Source: Methanosphaera sp. WGK6
Lineage (GTDB): Archaea > Methanobacteriota > Methanobacteria > Methanobacteriales > Methanobacteriaceae
Reading direction: 5' to 3'
DNA length: 58,526 bases
Assembly (NCBI RefSeq): GCF_001729965.1
Contig: NZ_JRWK01000011.1
Span: 1-58,526, forward strand
Shown here: positions 27,443 to 36,424 of the stretch, in pieces
How positions within the stretch are numbered: position 1 is the stretch's first letter
How the letters are laid out: every line of letters starts with the position of its first letter
The notes under the pieces: model-generated
Database searches by the model: none
What the model saw: only the letters and a program-made list of their open reading frames with translations
What the model was told of the DNA's origin: nothing
Made by a program: the position numbers and the translations under genes

Positions 27443-28456
27443 TTAGACTCCCTGTTTTGAAGTTGTGCTTATGTAAGATATTTCTGGAGCTGTTGCATCT
27501 TTACTTGCATTTCTTACTCCTTTTCTTAAAACAACTAATCTTTTAGAAGGTCCTGGTAATGAACCTTTAACTAATATGTAATTGTTTTTTACAAATCCAT
27601 ATTTTACAAATCCACCATCTGGGTTGATTAAATCTACCTCAGATTCATCGCCTATTTTTAGGAGTTTTTTATTGTATTCTGTTCTTTTATGGTAACCCAT
27701 TTGACCTTGCATTGCAACGGTCCACATTGTTCTGTTTGGAGTCCATGGTCCAATAGAACCAACGTGTCTTTCTATACCACTACGTGCTGCTTTACCATAT
27801 TGGATTCTTACACCGAATCTTTTTACAGGTCCTTGAACTCCTTTTCCTTTGGTGGTTGCTATTGCATCTGCAAATTCTCCTGCGTCAAATACATCTTGTG
27901 GTGCAATTTCTTGTCCGAGGATGCTTATTGCGTAGTCGAGTTTGTCTTGTACAGTTTTTCCACCTACTCCGAATTCAAGTACTTCTGGTTTTTTCTTAGG
28001 CACACTGGTAAGTTTTGGTTTTGTGTGAACTAGAACTCTTATTTCATCGATTTCATCAATTCTACTTTTTAAGTCTTCTAGTTTTGATTCGATATCTTCG
28101 AATTTTGGAATTGATATTTTTCTTGATAATTCATCGTCTAAATTATCATTTGCGAGTACATCGGTTAAAGTTTTTAATCCGTATGTGGTTTTTGTGTAAG
28201 CTCTAATTCCCAACACTACTAAAGGTGGTGCCTCTAATATTGTAACTGGAACTGCAAGTTCCATGTTTTCTGTTGGAGAACCTTTCCTAGAGTCCAGAGC
28301 CGTCACGTGGGTCATACCCACCTTGTATCCTGCGAATGCTAGTAGCCCAGTCTCGTCTGCTTCTGGCCAGGTACTTACACGAGGTGTTTCTCTAGCCACT
28401 CTTTTACGAGGACTGAATGCAACCGATCCTTTTCTTGGTTGGTGATGTCTAGTCAT
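27443..28456 (-). CDS. rpl3: 50S ribosomal protein L3
   Basis: 337-aa archaeal uL3. It starts MTRHHQPRKGSVAFSPRKR and has AFAGYKVGMTHV, TKGKGVQGPVKRFGVRIQ and HVGSIGPWTPNRTMWTV. It is the first ribosomal protein of the operon; ATG follows AAGGAG. Confidence 0.97.
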   Translation of the reverse strand: MTRHHQPRKGSVAFSPRKRVARETPRVSTWPEADETGLLAFAGYKVGMTHVTALDSRKGSPTENMELAVPVTILEAPPLVVLGIRAYTKTTYGLKTLTDVLANDNLDDELSRKISIPKFEDIESKLEDLKSRIDEIDEIRVLVHTKPKLTSVPKKKPEVLEFGVGGKTVQDKLDYAISILGQEIAPQDVFDAGEFADAIATTKGKGVQGPVKRFGVRIQYGKAARSGIERHVGSIGPWTPNRTMWTVAMQGQMGYHKRTEYNKKLLKIGDESEVDLINPDGGFVKYGFVKNNYILVKGSLPGPSKRLVVLRKGVRNASKDATAPEISYISTTSKQGV

Positions 28457-28540
28457 GTTTTTTTCTCCTTAGATTTTATAATTTTTATTTATTTTGTTTT
28501 AATATGTGTTATTTACATGTTTAAGTAACAAAGTATCTTG

Positions 28541-29353
28541 CTAAAGTAATATGTTAAGTATTGATAAGGTACTAGCTAATGCTTCCTCAGTCCTAACTGT
28601 TTCAGTACCTTGTCTAGGAACTGTGTTTAATACATAATCAAGTTTGCGTTCATTTATCATGCTGTTTATTCCAGAGTAGGGTCCTCCAAATAAAATAGCT
28701 ACATGATTTGCTTGCGTAATGCTGGTTTGAACCTCGTCGAGAATAGAATTAATGTTAGGAGCATATTTTGATGTTCCAATAACCAAGTCTGGTTTATTTT
28801 TCATCATGGTTATGCTTTCATAGAGGTTACTGTCACTAGTAATTGTCTTATATCCCCAATAAACATCATCTGGTTCATCAGGTTCTACTAAAATTTCTTT
28901 ACCAAATTTTTCTATACGAAAACTTAGTACTTTGTTGACACTTAGTTTTTCCTTGCATAAAGCAGGTTGGCCTACACCAATATCGACCATTGTGCCTTTT
29001 CGGACACGTTTTGTTGTCAATCCTTGTCTGAAGTCGCCAACTTGGGCTTCATCAGTTGCTGGATGATGTGGTGTTCTAAGTGGTGGAAGTATTCCTACAT
29101 TTTTCAGCTCCGGTGTAATCGGAAATACTTGTTTTCTCAAGTATTGAGGTGTATCCATGTAGTCTAGGATAGTTTTCATATAGAGAGCATCATCTCTACT
29201 ACCTCCATCTGAATTATCATTGTAAATAACTATGTTATTAGCCCTAAATAGAGCAGCATATCTTCCTATTAGTCCAACTTTATATGTTCTAATTTTTGAA
29301 TCACGGGATTCAGCTAAATAACTATTTGGTATAAATATTGATAATTTTTCCAT
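28541..29353 (-). CDS. Putative SPOUT-class RNA (uridine) methyltransferase, COG2106 family
   Basis: 270 aa. The N-terminal part (LSIFIPNSYLAESRDSKIRT and ALFRANNIVIYND) and the C-terminal knot region (VAILFGGPYSGINSM; LDYVLNTVPRQGTETVRTEEAL) match the archaeal SPOUT proteins related to human C9orf114/SPOUT1, which have an OB-fold insert and bind SAM in a trefoil knot. The likely substrate is rRNA, since the gene heads the ribosomal operon in many archaea, but the target base is not established. A TATA-like box lies about 90 nt upstream, and no clear Shine-Dalgarno precedes ATG 29353. Confidence 0.88.
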   Translation of the reverse strand: MEKLSIFIPNSYLAESRDSKIRTYKVGLIGRYAALFRANNIVIYNDNSDGGSRDDALYMKTILDYMDTPQYLRKQVFPITPELKNVGILPPLRTPHHPATDEAQVGDFRQGLTTKRVRKGTMVDIGVGQPALCKEKLSVNKVLSFRIEKFGKEILVEPDEPDDVYWGYKTITSDSNLYESITMMKNKPDLVIGTSKYAPNINSILDEVQTSITQANHVAILFGGPYSGINSMINERKLDYVLNTVPRQGTETVRTEEALASTLSILNILL

Positions 29354-29662
29354 AATAGAAATTTATGTTTCTTAAAATATATTAAAGTTTTAAGGAAGTA
29401 TTTCATCAGTTGGAATACTATATTATATTTTACTTCTTAACTATATATAAACTTACCTATTAGATAGGCTATAAAAAGTCTGATAAATTGATTGGTGGTT
29501 AAACATTTTTGGATAATTGATTAATTCATAAACACTACTTTTATTACAAAATATATGACAAATACATAATTGTAATGATTATTATAGTAGAATTAATTAT
29601 CCATTACTAATATTTTCTATACATCCCCTGGAATAAAAATATATGGGGGAAAATAAAAATAT
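29354..29662. other. 309-bp gap between pycA and the ribosomal operon
   Basis: No gene is seen. It contains the operon TATA box and, on the minus strand, TTAACCACC (29494-29502) followed shortly by a T5 run, a likely end for pycA transcription. Runs CCCC (29625 region) and GGGGG (29645 region) could form a weak stem right after pycA. Confidence 0.5.
29441..29451 (-). promoter_or_regulatory. Candidate TATA box of the ribosomal-protein operon
   Basis: On the minus strand this reads GTTTATATATA, a good archaeal TATA box with purines just upstream (GGTAA). Initiation about 25 nt downstream would give a leader of roughly 60 nt before the SPOUT methyltransferase gene. It is the only strong TATA match in the gap. 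Confidence 0.6.
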
Positions 29663-31156
29663 TTATTTTCTATTTTCTTGTTCTTGTTTGATTTGTTGCA
29701 TGTATGTATTTACACCCATTGAAATTGCTGCTATCTTCTTATTTGGAAGAAATGTTGCATGTAATTTTGAAATTCTTTCTTCTTCTTCTTTAACAACTCT
29801 TTCAACTTCTGTTAATAAGTCACGACTATTTTCTTCAATGAATGCTGTGTGAAGATTTGCTTGTTTGAAGTTTTCATTTTTCATTAATGCTTTATGGAAT
29901 GGTATTGTTGTTTTTACCCCTACTACTATGTATTCATTTAGAGCTCTTGCCATTCTTGCTATTGCTTCATCACGATTATTTCCATGTACAATAAGTTTTG
30001 CAATCATTGAGTCATATATTGAAGGTATAGTATAACCAGAGTATACTCCACTATCTATTCTTACTCCTATTCCTCCAGGTGATCTATATCCTAGGATTTT
30101 ACCAGGGTTTGGTGTGAATTCATTTAATGGATTTTCAGCATTTATACGACATTCTATTGCATGTCCATTTACATGTACATCATCTTGATTATATTGTAGT
30201 TTTTCTCCACTTGCTACTCTTATTTGTTCTTTTACAAGGTCAATTCCGGTTATTGCCTCTGTAATTGGATGTTCTACTTGTATTCTTGTATTCATTTCTA
30301 AGAAGTAGTATTCACCATTAGAGTACATGAATTCTACTGTTCCAGCACTATTATAGTCTACACTTTTTGCTGCTTTTATTGCAGATTCTCCCATTCTTTC
30401 TCTGAGTTCCTCTGTCATTATTGGTGATGGTGCTTCTTCTATGAGTTTTTGATGTCTTCTTTGTATTGAGCATTCACGGTCACATACATGTATTGTGTTT
30501 CCATGTCCATCTGCTAGTACTTGGAATTCTATGTGTCTTGGTCTTTCAATATATTTCTCAATATATACTGTTCCATCTCCAAATGTTGCTTTTGCAAGAT
30601 TTTGTGTGGATTCTATTGCACGAGCTAGTTCATCTTCTTCATAAACTACTCTCATTCCTATTCCTCCACCACCAGCAGATGATTTGATTATTACTGGAAA
30701 TCCTATTTCTTTTGCACGTTTTTTTGCTACTTCCACATCATTGATTCCTTCTTTATCCCCTGGTACTGTTGGAACTCCTTTTTTAATCATGAGTTGTTTG
30801 GATGTTATTTTATCTCCCATTGCTTTTATTGCATTTTCTCTTGGACCAATGAGTGTTATTCCATTTTCATCACATCTTTGTCCAAGTACAGGGTTTTCTG
30901 ATAAGAACCCATATCCAGGGTGAATTGCATCTACTCCTTTGTCTACTGCAATATCCATTATTTTATCTATATCTAGGTATGATTGTGCTAGAATATCAGA
31001 GTTTAATGATACTGCTTCATCAGCATATTTTGTAAATAATGCTTTTTCATCTGTTTTTGAGTGTATTGCCACAGTATCTATATCTAATTCTTTACATGCT
31101 CTGACTACTCTGATTGCTATTTCTCCACGATTTGCAATTAATACTTTGTCAAACAT
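29663..31156 (-). CDS. pycA: Pyruvate carboxylase subunit A (biotin carboxylase)
   Basis: ATP-dependent carboxylation of biotin, which passes CO2 to pyruvate via a separate subunit B to make oxaloacetate. 497 aa: N-terminal FDKVLIANRGEIAIRVVRA, HPGYGFLSEN, the ATP-grasp loop KSSAGGGGIGMRVV, ECSIQRRHQKLIEEAPSP and the catalytic EMNTRIQVEHPITE. Subunit B is not in this window. In methanogens this enzyme feeds the incomplete reductive TCA branch. An acetyl-CoA carboxylase subunit would look the same, but the adjacent biotin ligase and the archaeal context favour PycA. ATG follows AGAGGGGG. Confidence 0.9.
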   Translation of the reverse strand: MFDKVLIANRGEIAIRVVRACKELDIDTVAIHSKTDEKALFTKYADEAVSLNSDILAQSYLDIDKIMDIAVDKGVDAIHPGYGFLSENPVLGQRCDENGITLIGPRENAIKAMGDKITSKQLMIKKGVPTVPGDKEGINDVEVAKKRAKEIGFPVIIKSSAGGGGIGMRVVYEEDELARAIESTQNLAKATFGDGTVYIEKYIERPRHIEFQVLADGHGNTIHVCDRECSIQRRHQKLIEEAPSPIMTEELRERMGESAIKAAKSVDYNSAGTVEFMYSNGEYYFLEMNTRIQVEHPITEAITGIDLVKEQIRVASGEKLQYNQDDVHVNGHAIECRINAENPLNEFTPNPGKILGYRSPGGIGVRIDSGVYSGYTIPSIYDSMIAKLIVHGNNRDEAIARMARALNEYIVVGVKTTIPFHKALMKNENFKQANLHTAFIEENSRDLLTEVERVVKEEEERISKLHATFLPNKKIAAISMGVNTYMQQIKQEQENRK

Positions 31157-31514
31157 TGTTTTTCGTTTCCCCCTCTAATGTTTTAATGCTTTTTTAAGAG
31201 AATTTCTTATTAATCTATATTATAATTTTTTTTACATTATTCTAGATTCTATGTATTATTTTTAGTTAATATGTAATATACAATTTACTAAAATTGCAAT
31301 AATTTATATAAAACTTGCATGTATGTGAAATTCATAAAAATAGGTAGCAAAAATACATCATAAAAACAGAAATCTACTGATTTAAAAAAAAAATATTTAT
31401 AACTACAAAACATACATAGATACTAACCTAAATATTACCCACAATGTAATATTAATATAATTTAATTTAGATTATAAACCCAAAAAAAGTAGAATAATAT
31501 TAATAGGTATTAAA
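31157..31514. other. 358-bp divergent promoter region of pycA and birA
   Basis: Gene-free and AT-rich, with a perfect dyad near the birA end (listed separately). It must contain both promoters. No ribosome-binding site or frame suggests a small gene. Confidence 0.55.
31431..31453. promoter_or_regulatory. Perfect dyad AATATTAC-N7-GTAATATT, candidate biotin operator
   Basis: Two 8-bp arms (31431-31438 and 31446-31453) around CCCACAAT-like spacer bases, 62 nt before birA and about 280 nt before pycA. Since BirA here has an N-terminal helix-turn-helix and self-regulating BirA proteins bind such dyads upstream of biotin genes, it is a good operator candidate; binding is inferred. Confidence 0.5.
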
Positions 31515-32480
31515 ATGATAAGAAAAGATATTTTAAAAAATATAGAAGATGAATATGTTACAGAATCTGAATTATTAAAAAAATTAGATATTACACATGA
31601 AAAACTAAAACAAAATATTAAAAATCTTAAAGAAACAGGATACACCATAAAATTTGATGAAGAAAAAGGATACAAACTCCATGAAACACCAGATACCATA
31701 CAACCATTTGAAATATCAAGGGGCCTTGGAACAAAATACATAGGACACAACATCCACCTATATGAAGAAGTAAAATCAACAAATGACACTGCAAAGAAAT
31801 TCGTTGATGGTGGAGCAAAAAATGGTACAATCATAGTAGCAGAAAGACAAACTGCTGGAAGAACACGAAAACATGATCAATGGATATCACCAGAAGGCGG
31901 AATCTACATGACCATGATACTAAGACCAGACATTGCACTAACAGAAGCCCCAAAACTTACCATAGTAACAGGAGTAGCAATAGCAAAAACACTACATGAT
32001 GAATTCAATATAGATGTGGGAATAAAATGGCCAAATGATATACTTATAGATAATAAGAAAATCTGTGGAATACTAACAGAAGCAGTAGCAGACTATGATA
32101 AACTAGAAGCAGTACTTGTTGGAGTAGGAATAGATGTGAATATCAAAGAAGAAGATATTCCAAAAGAAATTAAAAACGTGGCAACAACAGTTAAAAAAGA
32201 ATCAGATGAACCAATCAACAGGGCAGATATTATTAGAACATTCTTCCAAATATTTGAAGAATTATATGAAGAATTTGTAGATGGAAACTTCAAATACATA
32301 GTATCAGAGTGGAGAAGACTATCCTCAACAACAGGTAACCGTGTGAAAGTATACAAACATGGAAAAGCAATATATGGTGATGCAGTAGGTATTACTAATA
32401 AAGGTGCTCTTATCGTAGAATTAGATGATGGATCACTTGAAAAAATCATATCTGGAGAACTAATAATTCTTGATGATTAA
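31515..32480 (+). CDS. birA: Bifunctional biotin-protein ligase / repressor BirA
   Basis: Activates biotin as biotinyl-AMP and attaches it to the carboxylase carrier protein. 321 aa: N-terminal winged helix (1-65; YVTESELLKKLDITHEKLKQ), catalytic core with KSTNDTAK, WPNDI (in GIKWPNDILI), GILTEA and GVGIDVN, and a C-terminal SH3-like domain (KVYKHGKAIYGDAVGIT). The adenylate-binding loop, usually GRGRRGR followed by W and SP, reads AGRTRKHDQWISP here. It is divergent from pycA, whose product works with the biotin carrier subunit B. Confidence 0.93.
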   Translation: MIRKDILKNIEDEYVTESELLKKLDITHEKLKQNIKNLKETGYTIKFDEEKGYKLHETPDTIQPFEISRGLGTKYIGHNIHLYEEVKSTNDTAKKFVDGGAKNGTIIVAERQTAGRTRKHDQWISPEGGIYMTMILRPDIALTEAPKLTIVTGVAIAKTLHDEFNIDVGIKWPNDILIDNKKICGILTEAVADYDKLEAVLVGVGIDVNIKEEDIPKEIKNVATTVKKESDEPINRADIIRTFFQIFEELYEEFVDGNFKYIVSEWRRLSSTTGNRVKVYKHGKAIYGDAVGITNKGALIVELDDGSLEKIISGELIILDD

Positions 32481-32502
32481 AAAACTAGAAATCAATTTTT
32501 CA

Positions 32503-32517
32503 TCTCCCCATTTTTTA
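32503..32517 (+). terminator. C-rich/T6 end of birA
   Basis: TCTCCCCATTTTTTA, 23 nt after the birA stop, followed by more T-tracts. Matches the C-rich then T-tract order seen after other genes in the window. Confidence 0.5.
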
Positions 32518-32654
32518 CTTTTCTTTTAAACACATTTTTCAAGATAAATTTTTTTTGTATAACTAATGCTTACTTATAAAAAAATGGATTATTTATGAAA
32601 AAAAGGAATTATTTAAGAAAATAGATTAAACTATCTTCCATGTTACATTATAAT

Positions 32655-33806
32655 TTATTCATAGAGAACTGCTTCAATATTATTCTCTTTTATAACACTA
32701 ACTGTTTTATCAAATACATCAACAATAGCTCTTACCATATCATCCATGCTAAGTTTATCAGCATCTTTTGCAGACCAGTCAATACGTACTGTTTTTGATG
32801 CTCCAGGCATTCCCACAGCAGGTATTGTTACAATATTATAATTATCAATTAAAAGCATTGAATAAACTGTTGCAATAACATCAGCATCAATATCTGTTTT
32901 CACACCTCTTTTTTCAACTTCTCTTTTTATTTCATCTTCTTTGAACATGAAACCGGTAGGTGTTGTTAATGGATTAAGGTTTTCATCAACGAGTTTTTGA
33001 TATAATTCATCTTTTTGTTTGAATGCTTCTTTAATTCTTTCTGGTGAATACTTTTCAAGTCCTTTAATCATACCAACAACTAATGGTGGTTGTGCTTCAA
33101 GACCATACTGGTTAACAGTTAATTTTATTCTATCAATTAACTCACTACTTCCAGCCATAAGACCACCACGTGGACCTTCCATTAGTTTATCAGTACTTGT
33201 TACAGATAAATCTGCTCCCATATCTATTGCTGTTGGCTGATTATATACTGCTCTTCTAATTCTTGCACCTGATGCATCATCAACAAATACTACAATATCC
33301 TTTTCTTTTGCCATGTCTATAACTTGTCTGAAATCATCTTCACTAATTACTTCTAAATCCATTGTAGTTCCTGTTATTACAACAAGTGATGTGTTATCAT
33401 CTATTTTAAAATCATCAAGATTAGTGTATTCAACATAGTCTGCTCCAACAAGACTTGCTGTACGTGGTATAGATGGATGTCCTGGCTCTTTTGCAAGGTA
33501 ATGTACAATTTTAGTTCCAGGCTTTACTAGTGTTATAATTGTTGCAGCAATACCACTAGTTGTACGATTAAGTGGTAAAACCTTCTGACCACCCATATGT
33601 GCTACTCCAAGCTCCTGAATCCTATCTTCAAAAACTGCAGGACCTGCATAAGTTTCAAGTAATGATATATCCTCTGGTGTCACATCAAATCCACCAGCAA
33701 GACCCGTGAGATCTATTAAACTATCAATACCATCATTTCTCACCTTACTATTAATTATTCTCAAACCTTTTTCTCGTCTTTTTACTTCATCTAATGTTAT
33801 TGACAT
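32655..33806 (-). CDS. UPF0425 pyridoxal-phosphate protein (SelA-like, MJ0158 family)
   Basis: 383 aa, fold type I PLP protein related to selenocysteine synthase SelA. Visible are LPLNRTTSGIAATIITLVKPG, HPSIPRTASLVGADYVEY, VFVDDASGARIRR (the PLP Asp) and the probable Schiff-base lysine in SVTSTDKLMEGPRGG. The archaeal family is widespread in methanogens and its reaction is not settled; it is not a functional SelA in species that were tested. ATG follows GGAGATGA. It is a stand-alone gene. Confidence 0.88.
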   Translation of the reverse strand: MSITLDEVKRREKGLRIINSKVRNDGIDSLIDLTGLAGGFDVTPEDISLLETYAGPAVFEDRIQELGVAHMGGQKVLPLNRTTSGIAATIITLVKPGTKIVHYLAKEPGHPSIPRTASLVGADYVEYTNLDDFKIDDNTSLVVITGTTMDLEVISEDDFRQVIDMAKEKDIVVFVDDASGARIRRAVYNQPTAIDMGADLSVTSTDKLMEGPRGGLMAGSSELIDRIKLTVNQYGLEAQPPLVVGMIKGLEKYSPERIKEAFKQKDELYQKLVDENLNPLTTPTGFMFKEDEIKREVEKRGVKTDIDADVIATVYSMLLIDNYNIVTIPAVGMPGASKTVRIDWSAKDADKLSMDDMVRAIVDVFDKTVSVIKENNIEAVLYE

Positions 33807-34128
33807 CTACAAATTCATCTCCAATAAAATTATATAAATAAGTATAAAAAATTCTTATTTTAATTTTTCTAAAATTTTTTTTTATTCAGTTAAAATATTT
33901 GTAAATAACAAGGTATAAAATTTAATATTGTAAATTCCAAAAAAAATAGGTAGAGTCTCTCAAAAAATAGTTTTCTTAAAAATTTAGGTAACACTATTAT
34001 TAAATTAAATAATTTAATATTATGTAATTAAATTAAAAAAAAAGAATTACTTTATACATTTAGTTATAGATTTATGTGTAAAAAAAAAATATGTTATGAA
34101 TTGGTGGTTATAATAAAAAAAAATAATA
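33807..34128. other. 322-bp intergenic region
   Basis: No gene is seen. It contains A-tracts and the near-palindrome ATTAAATTAAATAATTTAAT around 33996-34015. GGTGGTTA at 34103-34110 (TAACCACC in the minus sense) marks the probable end of the 34129 gene. Confidence 0.5.
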
Positions 34129-34449
34129 CTATTCTACATTAACATTAAAGAAGTCACCAAATAATTCAAGTACAAGTTCTAGTTGTTCATCAGTAAAGGT
34201 TATAATAGTAACATCACCATCTTCTTTGACAAAGTACTCTGCATTAAGAAGTTCTCCTTTATCATTCATGTAGACATATACACCATCTTCAACTCCTTCT
34301 TCTGAATCATTAAGATATACTTCAAACTTAACTATTGTTTCAATAGATTTAATACCTTCAAATCCAAAATCAGGATTAGTTTTCTTATCTTGTAAAGCAT
34401 TGTTAAGCTCAACCATTCTTTTTCCAAGTCTATCAACATTATCAGTCAT
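34129..34449 (-). CDS. Hypothetical acidic protein (106 aa)
   Basis: Complete frame with no membrane segment. It is strongly acidic, with a first helical part (DRLGKRMVELNNALQDKK), a strand-rich middle (IETIVKFEVYLNDSEEGVEDGVYVYMNDKGELLNAEYF) in pieces, and a final helix EQLELVLELFGDFF. It looks like a small soluble alpha/beta protein. I do not recognise the family. It is flanked by the PLP protein and the divergent flippase gene. Confidence 0.75.
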   Translation of the reverse strand: MTDNVDRLGKRMVELNNALQDKKTNPDFGFEGIKSIETIVKFEVYLNDSEEGVEDGVYVYMNDKGELLNAEYFVKEDGDVTIITFTDEQLELVLELFGDFFNVNVE

Positions 34450-34593
34450 AAAATAAAAACCCCTATTATAATCTTTATAAATTATTAATTAATCTATTCT
34501 TTATTGTACTTAAATATTATTTAAATATAAATAGGGGAAATAATAAGTATATTAAAATAATATGATACATATAGCATAATATATTATGAAATA

Positions 34594-34653
34594 TTTATTC
34601 ATGAAAAGGTGGACAACACTTAAAAAAGATATTTAGAAATATTCATGAATAAA
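34594..34653. promoter_or_regulatory. Inverted pair of TTCATGAA sites upstream of the flippase gene
   Basis: TTTATTCATGAA (34594-34605) and its exact reverse complement TTCATGAATAAA (34642-34653), each centred on the palindrome TTCATGAA. The first follows an AT-rich TATA-like stretch and the second lies in the leader of the 34683 gene. The same TTTATTCATGAA occurs upstream of the acyl-CoA synthetase gene (38634-38645). Confidence 0.5.
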
Positions 34654-34682
34654 AAAAAATTTCATCTCTAGGAGGTAGATAC

Positions 34683-36239
34683 TTGAGCGATAAAAGCAAA
34701 GAATCTAAGTTAGCCTCAGGAAGTATAATCATACTTCTAGGTTCAATAATACTTAGACTTGGTGGATTTATTTATCGATCTATATTAAGTAGACTTTTAA
34801 CAACAACAGGATATGGAATAGTAGGACTAACACTACCCTTCCAGAATGCATTAATAACCGCGGCAAGTGGAGGAGTACCACCAGCTATAGCAAAATATGT
34901 ATCACAATACAAGGCTGTAGATGACAAACAAATGGTACAACAAGTTATAAGAACAGCTATGAAGCTCATGATATTCATGGCAGTACTTGCAGCAATAATA
35001 ATGTATATAATATCAGAACCTGTTGCAATAGGTATGTGGAACAAACCAGAAGCACTACTACCTCTAAGACTAGTAGCAGTTATAGTACCATTTAGTGTAA
35101 TAGTAGGAGCACTACGAGGAGTATTTCAGGGATTCTATAAGATGACACACATCTTCTATTCCAAGTTTCTAGAACAAATATTTACACTAATCTTTGCATC
35201 AGCACTTGTACTAATTGGATGGTATGCAGCTGGTGCAGTAGTAGGTACAGCTCTTGGATTTTTAATGGCTCTTCTTGGTTCATACTACCTGTATAAGAAA
35301 GATATAAAAGACCCATACCTTAACAGTGAATTTCATGCACTGCCAGCACGGGAAGAATTTAAAGTACTTATAAAGTTATTTAAATTTGCAATACCTGTTG
35401 TAATATCAGGAATAGCAGAAATATTCATATATGATACTGGAACCTTCTTTATAGGAATGTTTTTACCAACACTATTTGCTGGATTCTATACAAATGCTAG
35501 TGCAATAGCAAGAATACCATTAATAATAGCAAACTCAGTATCTACATCAGTACTACCTGCTACAAGTGAAGCAGACAGCTTAAATGATAAGAAATTACTG
35601 AAGATGTATATACATCAATCATATCGTTACACAACACTTACAACACTACCAGTATCTGCCTTTATCATGGTATATGCTACACCAATAATGGCACTACTTT
35701 TCGGTGATAATTATATTGGAGGAGCAGGAGCATTATCCTTACTTGTTACTGGAATGTTTTTCTTCTCAGTATACTTAATTGCAAGTAGTATGTGTCAAGG
35801 ACTTGGAAAACCACAATTTCCCATGTATGCATTAATTGCTGGATCTGTTGTAAATATTGTATTTAGTTTCATACTCATACCAATATATAGTATTGAGGGT
35901 GCTGCAATAGCAACAACAATAGCTACACTTACATTAATGGTTTTAACTATTGTTAAATTAACACAGCTTTCTGGAGTACATGTACCATACAGGGATGTTG
36001 TGAAAATATTTATTGCATCAATAGTTATGATTATTGTAATGTATCTTGTTCCAAAAACAATACTTGGAATGATAATTGGTGGAATTATAGGTTCTATAAT
36101 ATATCTAGCTGTAGTACTAGTACTTAAAGCTATTAAAAAGGAAGATGTTGTATTTATTGAACATATTGTAAATAAGATGGGACCTCTTAAGAAGTACTTA
36201 GATGTTCTTGTGAAATTTATTTATAATCATGCAGCATAA
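34683..36239 (+). CDS. Polysaccharide/lipid flippase of the MOP superfamily (SpoVB/MurJ/Wzx-like)
   Basis: 518 aa with about 14 predicted membrane helices and few polar loops. The opening (SGSIIILLGSIILRLGGFIYRSI; LLTTTGYGIVGLTLPFQNAL, in parts) and the middle GALRGVFQGFYKMTHIFYSK are typical of the polysaccharide biosynthesis exporter family. It probably flips lipid-linked sugars for pseudomurein or surface glycans; the substrate cannot be read from sequence. The start is TTG 34683, 6 nt after AGGAGGT. Paired TTCATGAA sites precede it. Confidence 0.88.
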   Translation: MSDKSKESKLASGSIIILLGSIILRLGGFIYRSILSRLLTTTGYGIVGLTLPFQNALITAASGGVPPAIAKYVSQYKAVDDKQMVQQVIRTAMKLMIFMAVLAAIIMYIISEPVAIGMWNKPEALLPLRLVAVIVPFSVIVGALRGVFQGFYKMTHIFYSKFLEQIFTLIFASALVLIGWYAAGAVVGTALGFLMALLGSYYLYKKDIKDPYLNSEFHALPAREEFKVLIKLFKFAIPVVISGIAEIFIYDTGTFFIGMFLPTLFAGFYTNASAIARIPLIIANSVSTSVLPATSEADSLNDKKLLKMYIHQSYRYTTLTTLPVSAFIMVYATPIMALLFGDNYIGGAGALSLLVTGMFFFSVYLIASSMCQGLGKPQFPMYALIAGSVVNIVFSFILIPIYSIEGAAIATTIATLTLMVLTIVKLTQLSGVHVPYRDVVKIFIASIVMIIVMYLVPKTILGMIIGGIIGSIIYLAVVLVLKAIKKEDVVFIEHIVNKMGPLKKYLDVLVKFIYNHAA

Positions 36240-36252
36240 CTTACAAAAACAT

Positions 36253-36277
36253 AACCCCCCACAGTTTAACCTTCTTT
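36253..36277 (+). terminator. C6-rich/T-rich end of the flippase gene
   Basis: AACCCCCCACAG then TTTAACCTTCTTT, 13 nt past the stop. The C6 run is rare in this DNA and matches the C-rich 3'-end pattern. Confidence 0.45.
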
Positions 36278-36424
36278 AATGTAGAGTTATATTATTGAAG
36301 AAATACTAGTTTTATTTTAAAGAATATGATTTAAGAATTAACTAATTTTATATTTTTTTAAATGTTTTAGAAAAATAATAAATTTTATATAAATAAGTAA
36401 GGGAGGTTAAGAGAGATAAAAAAT

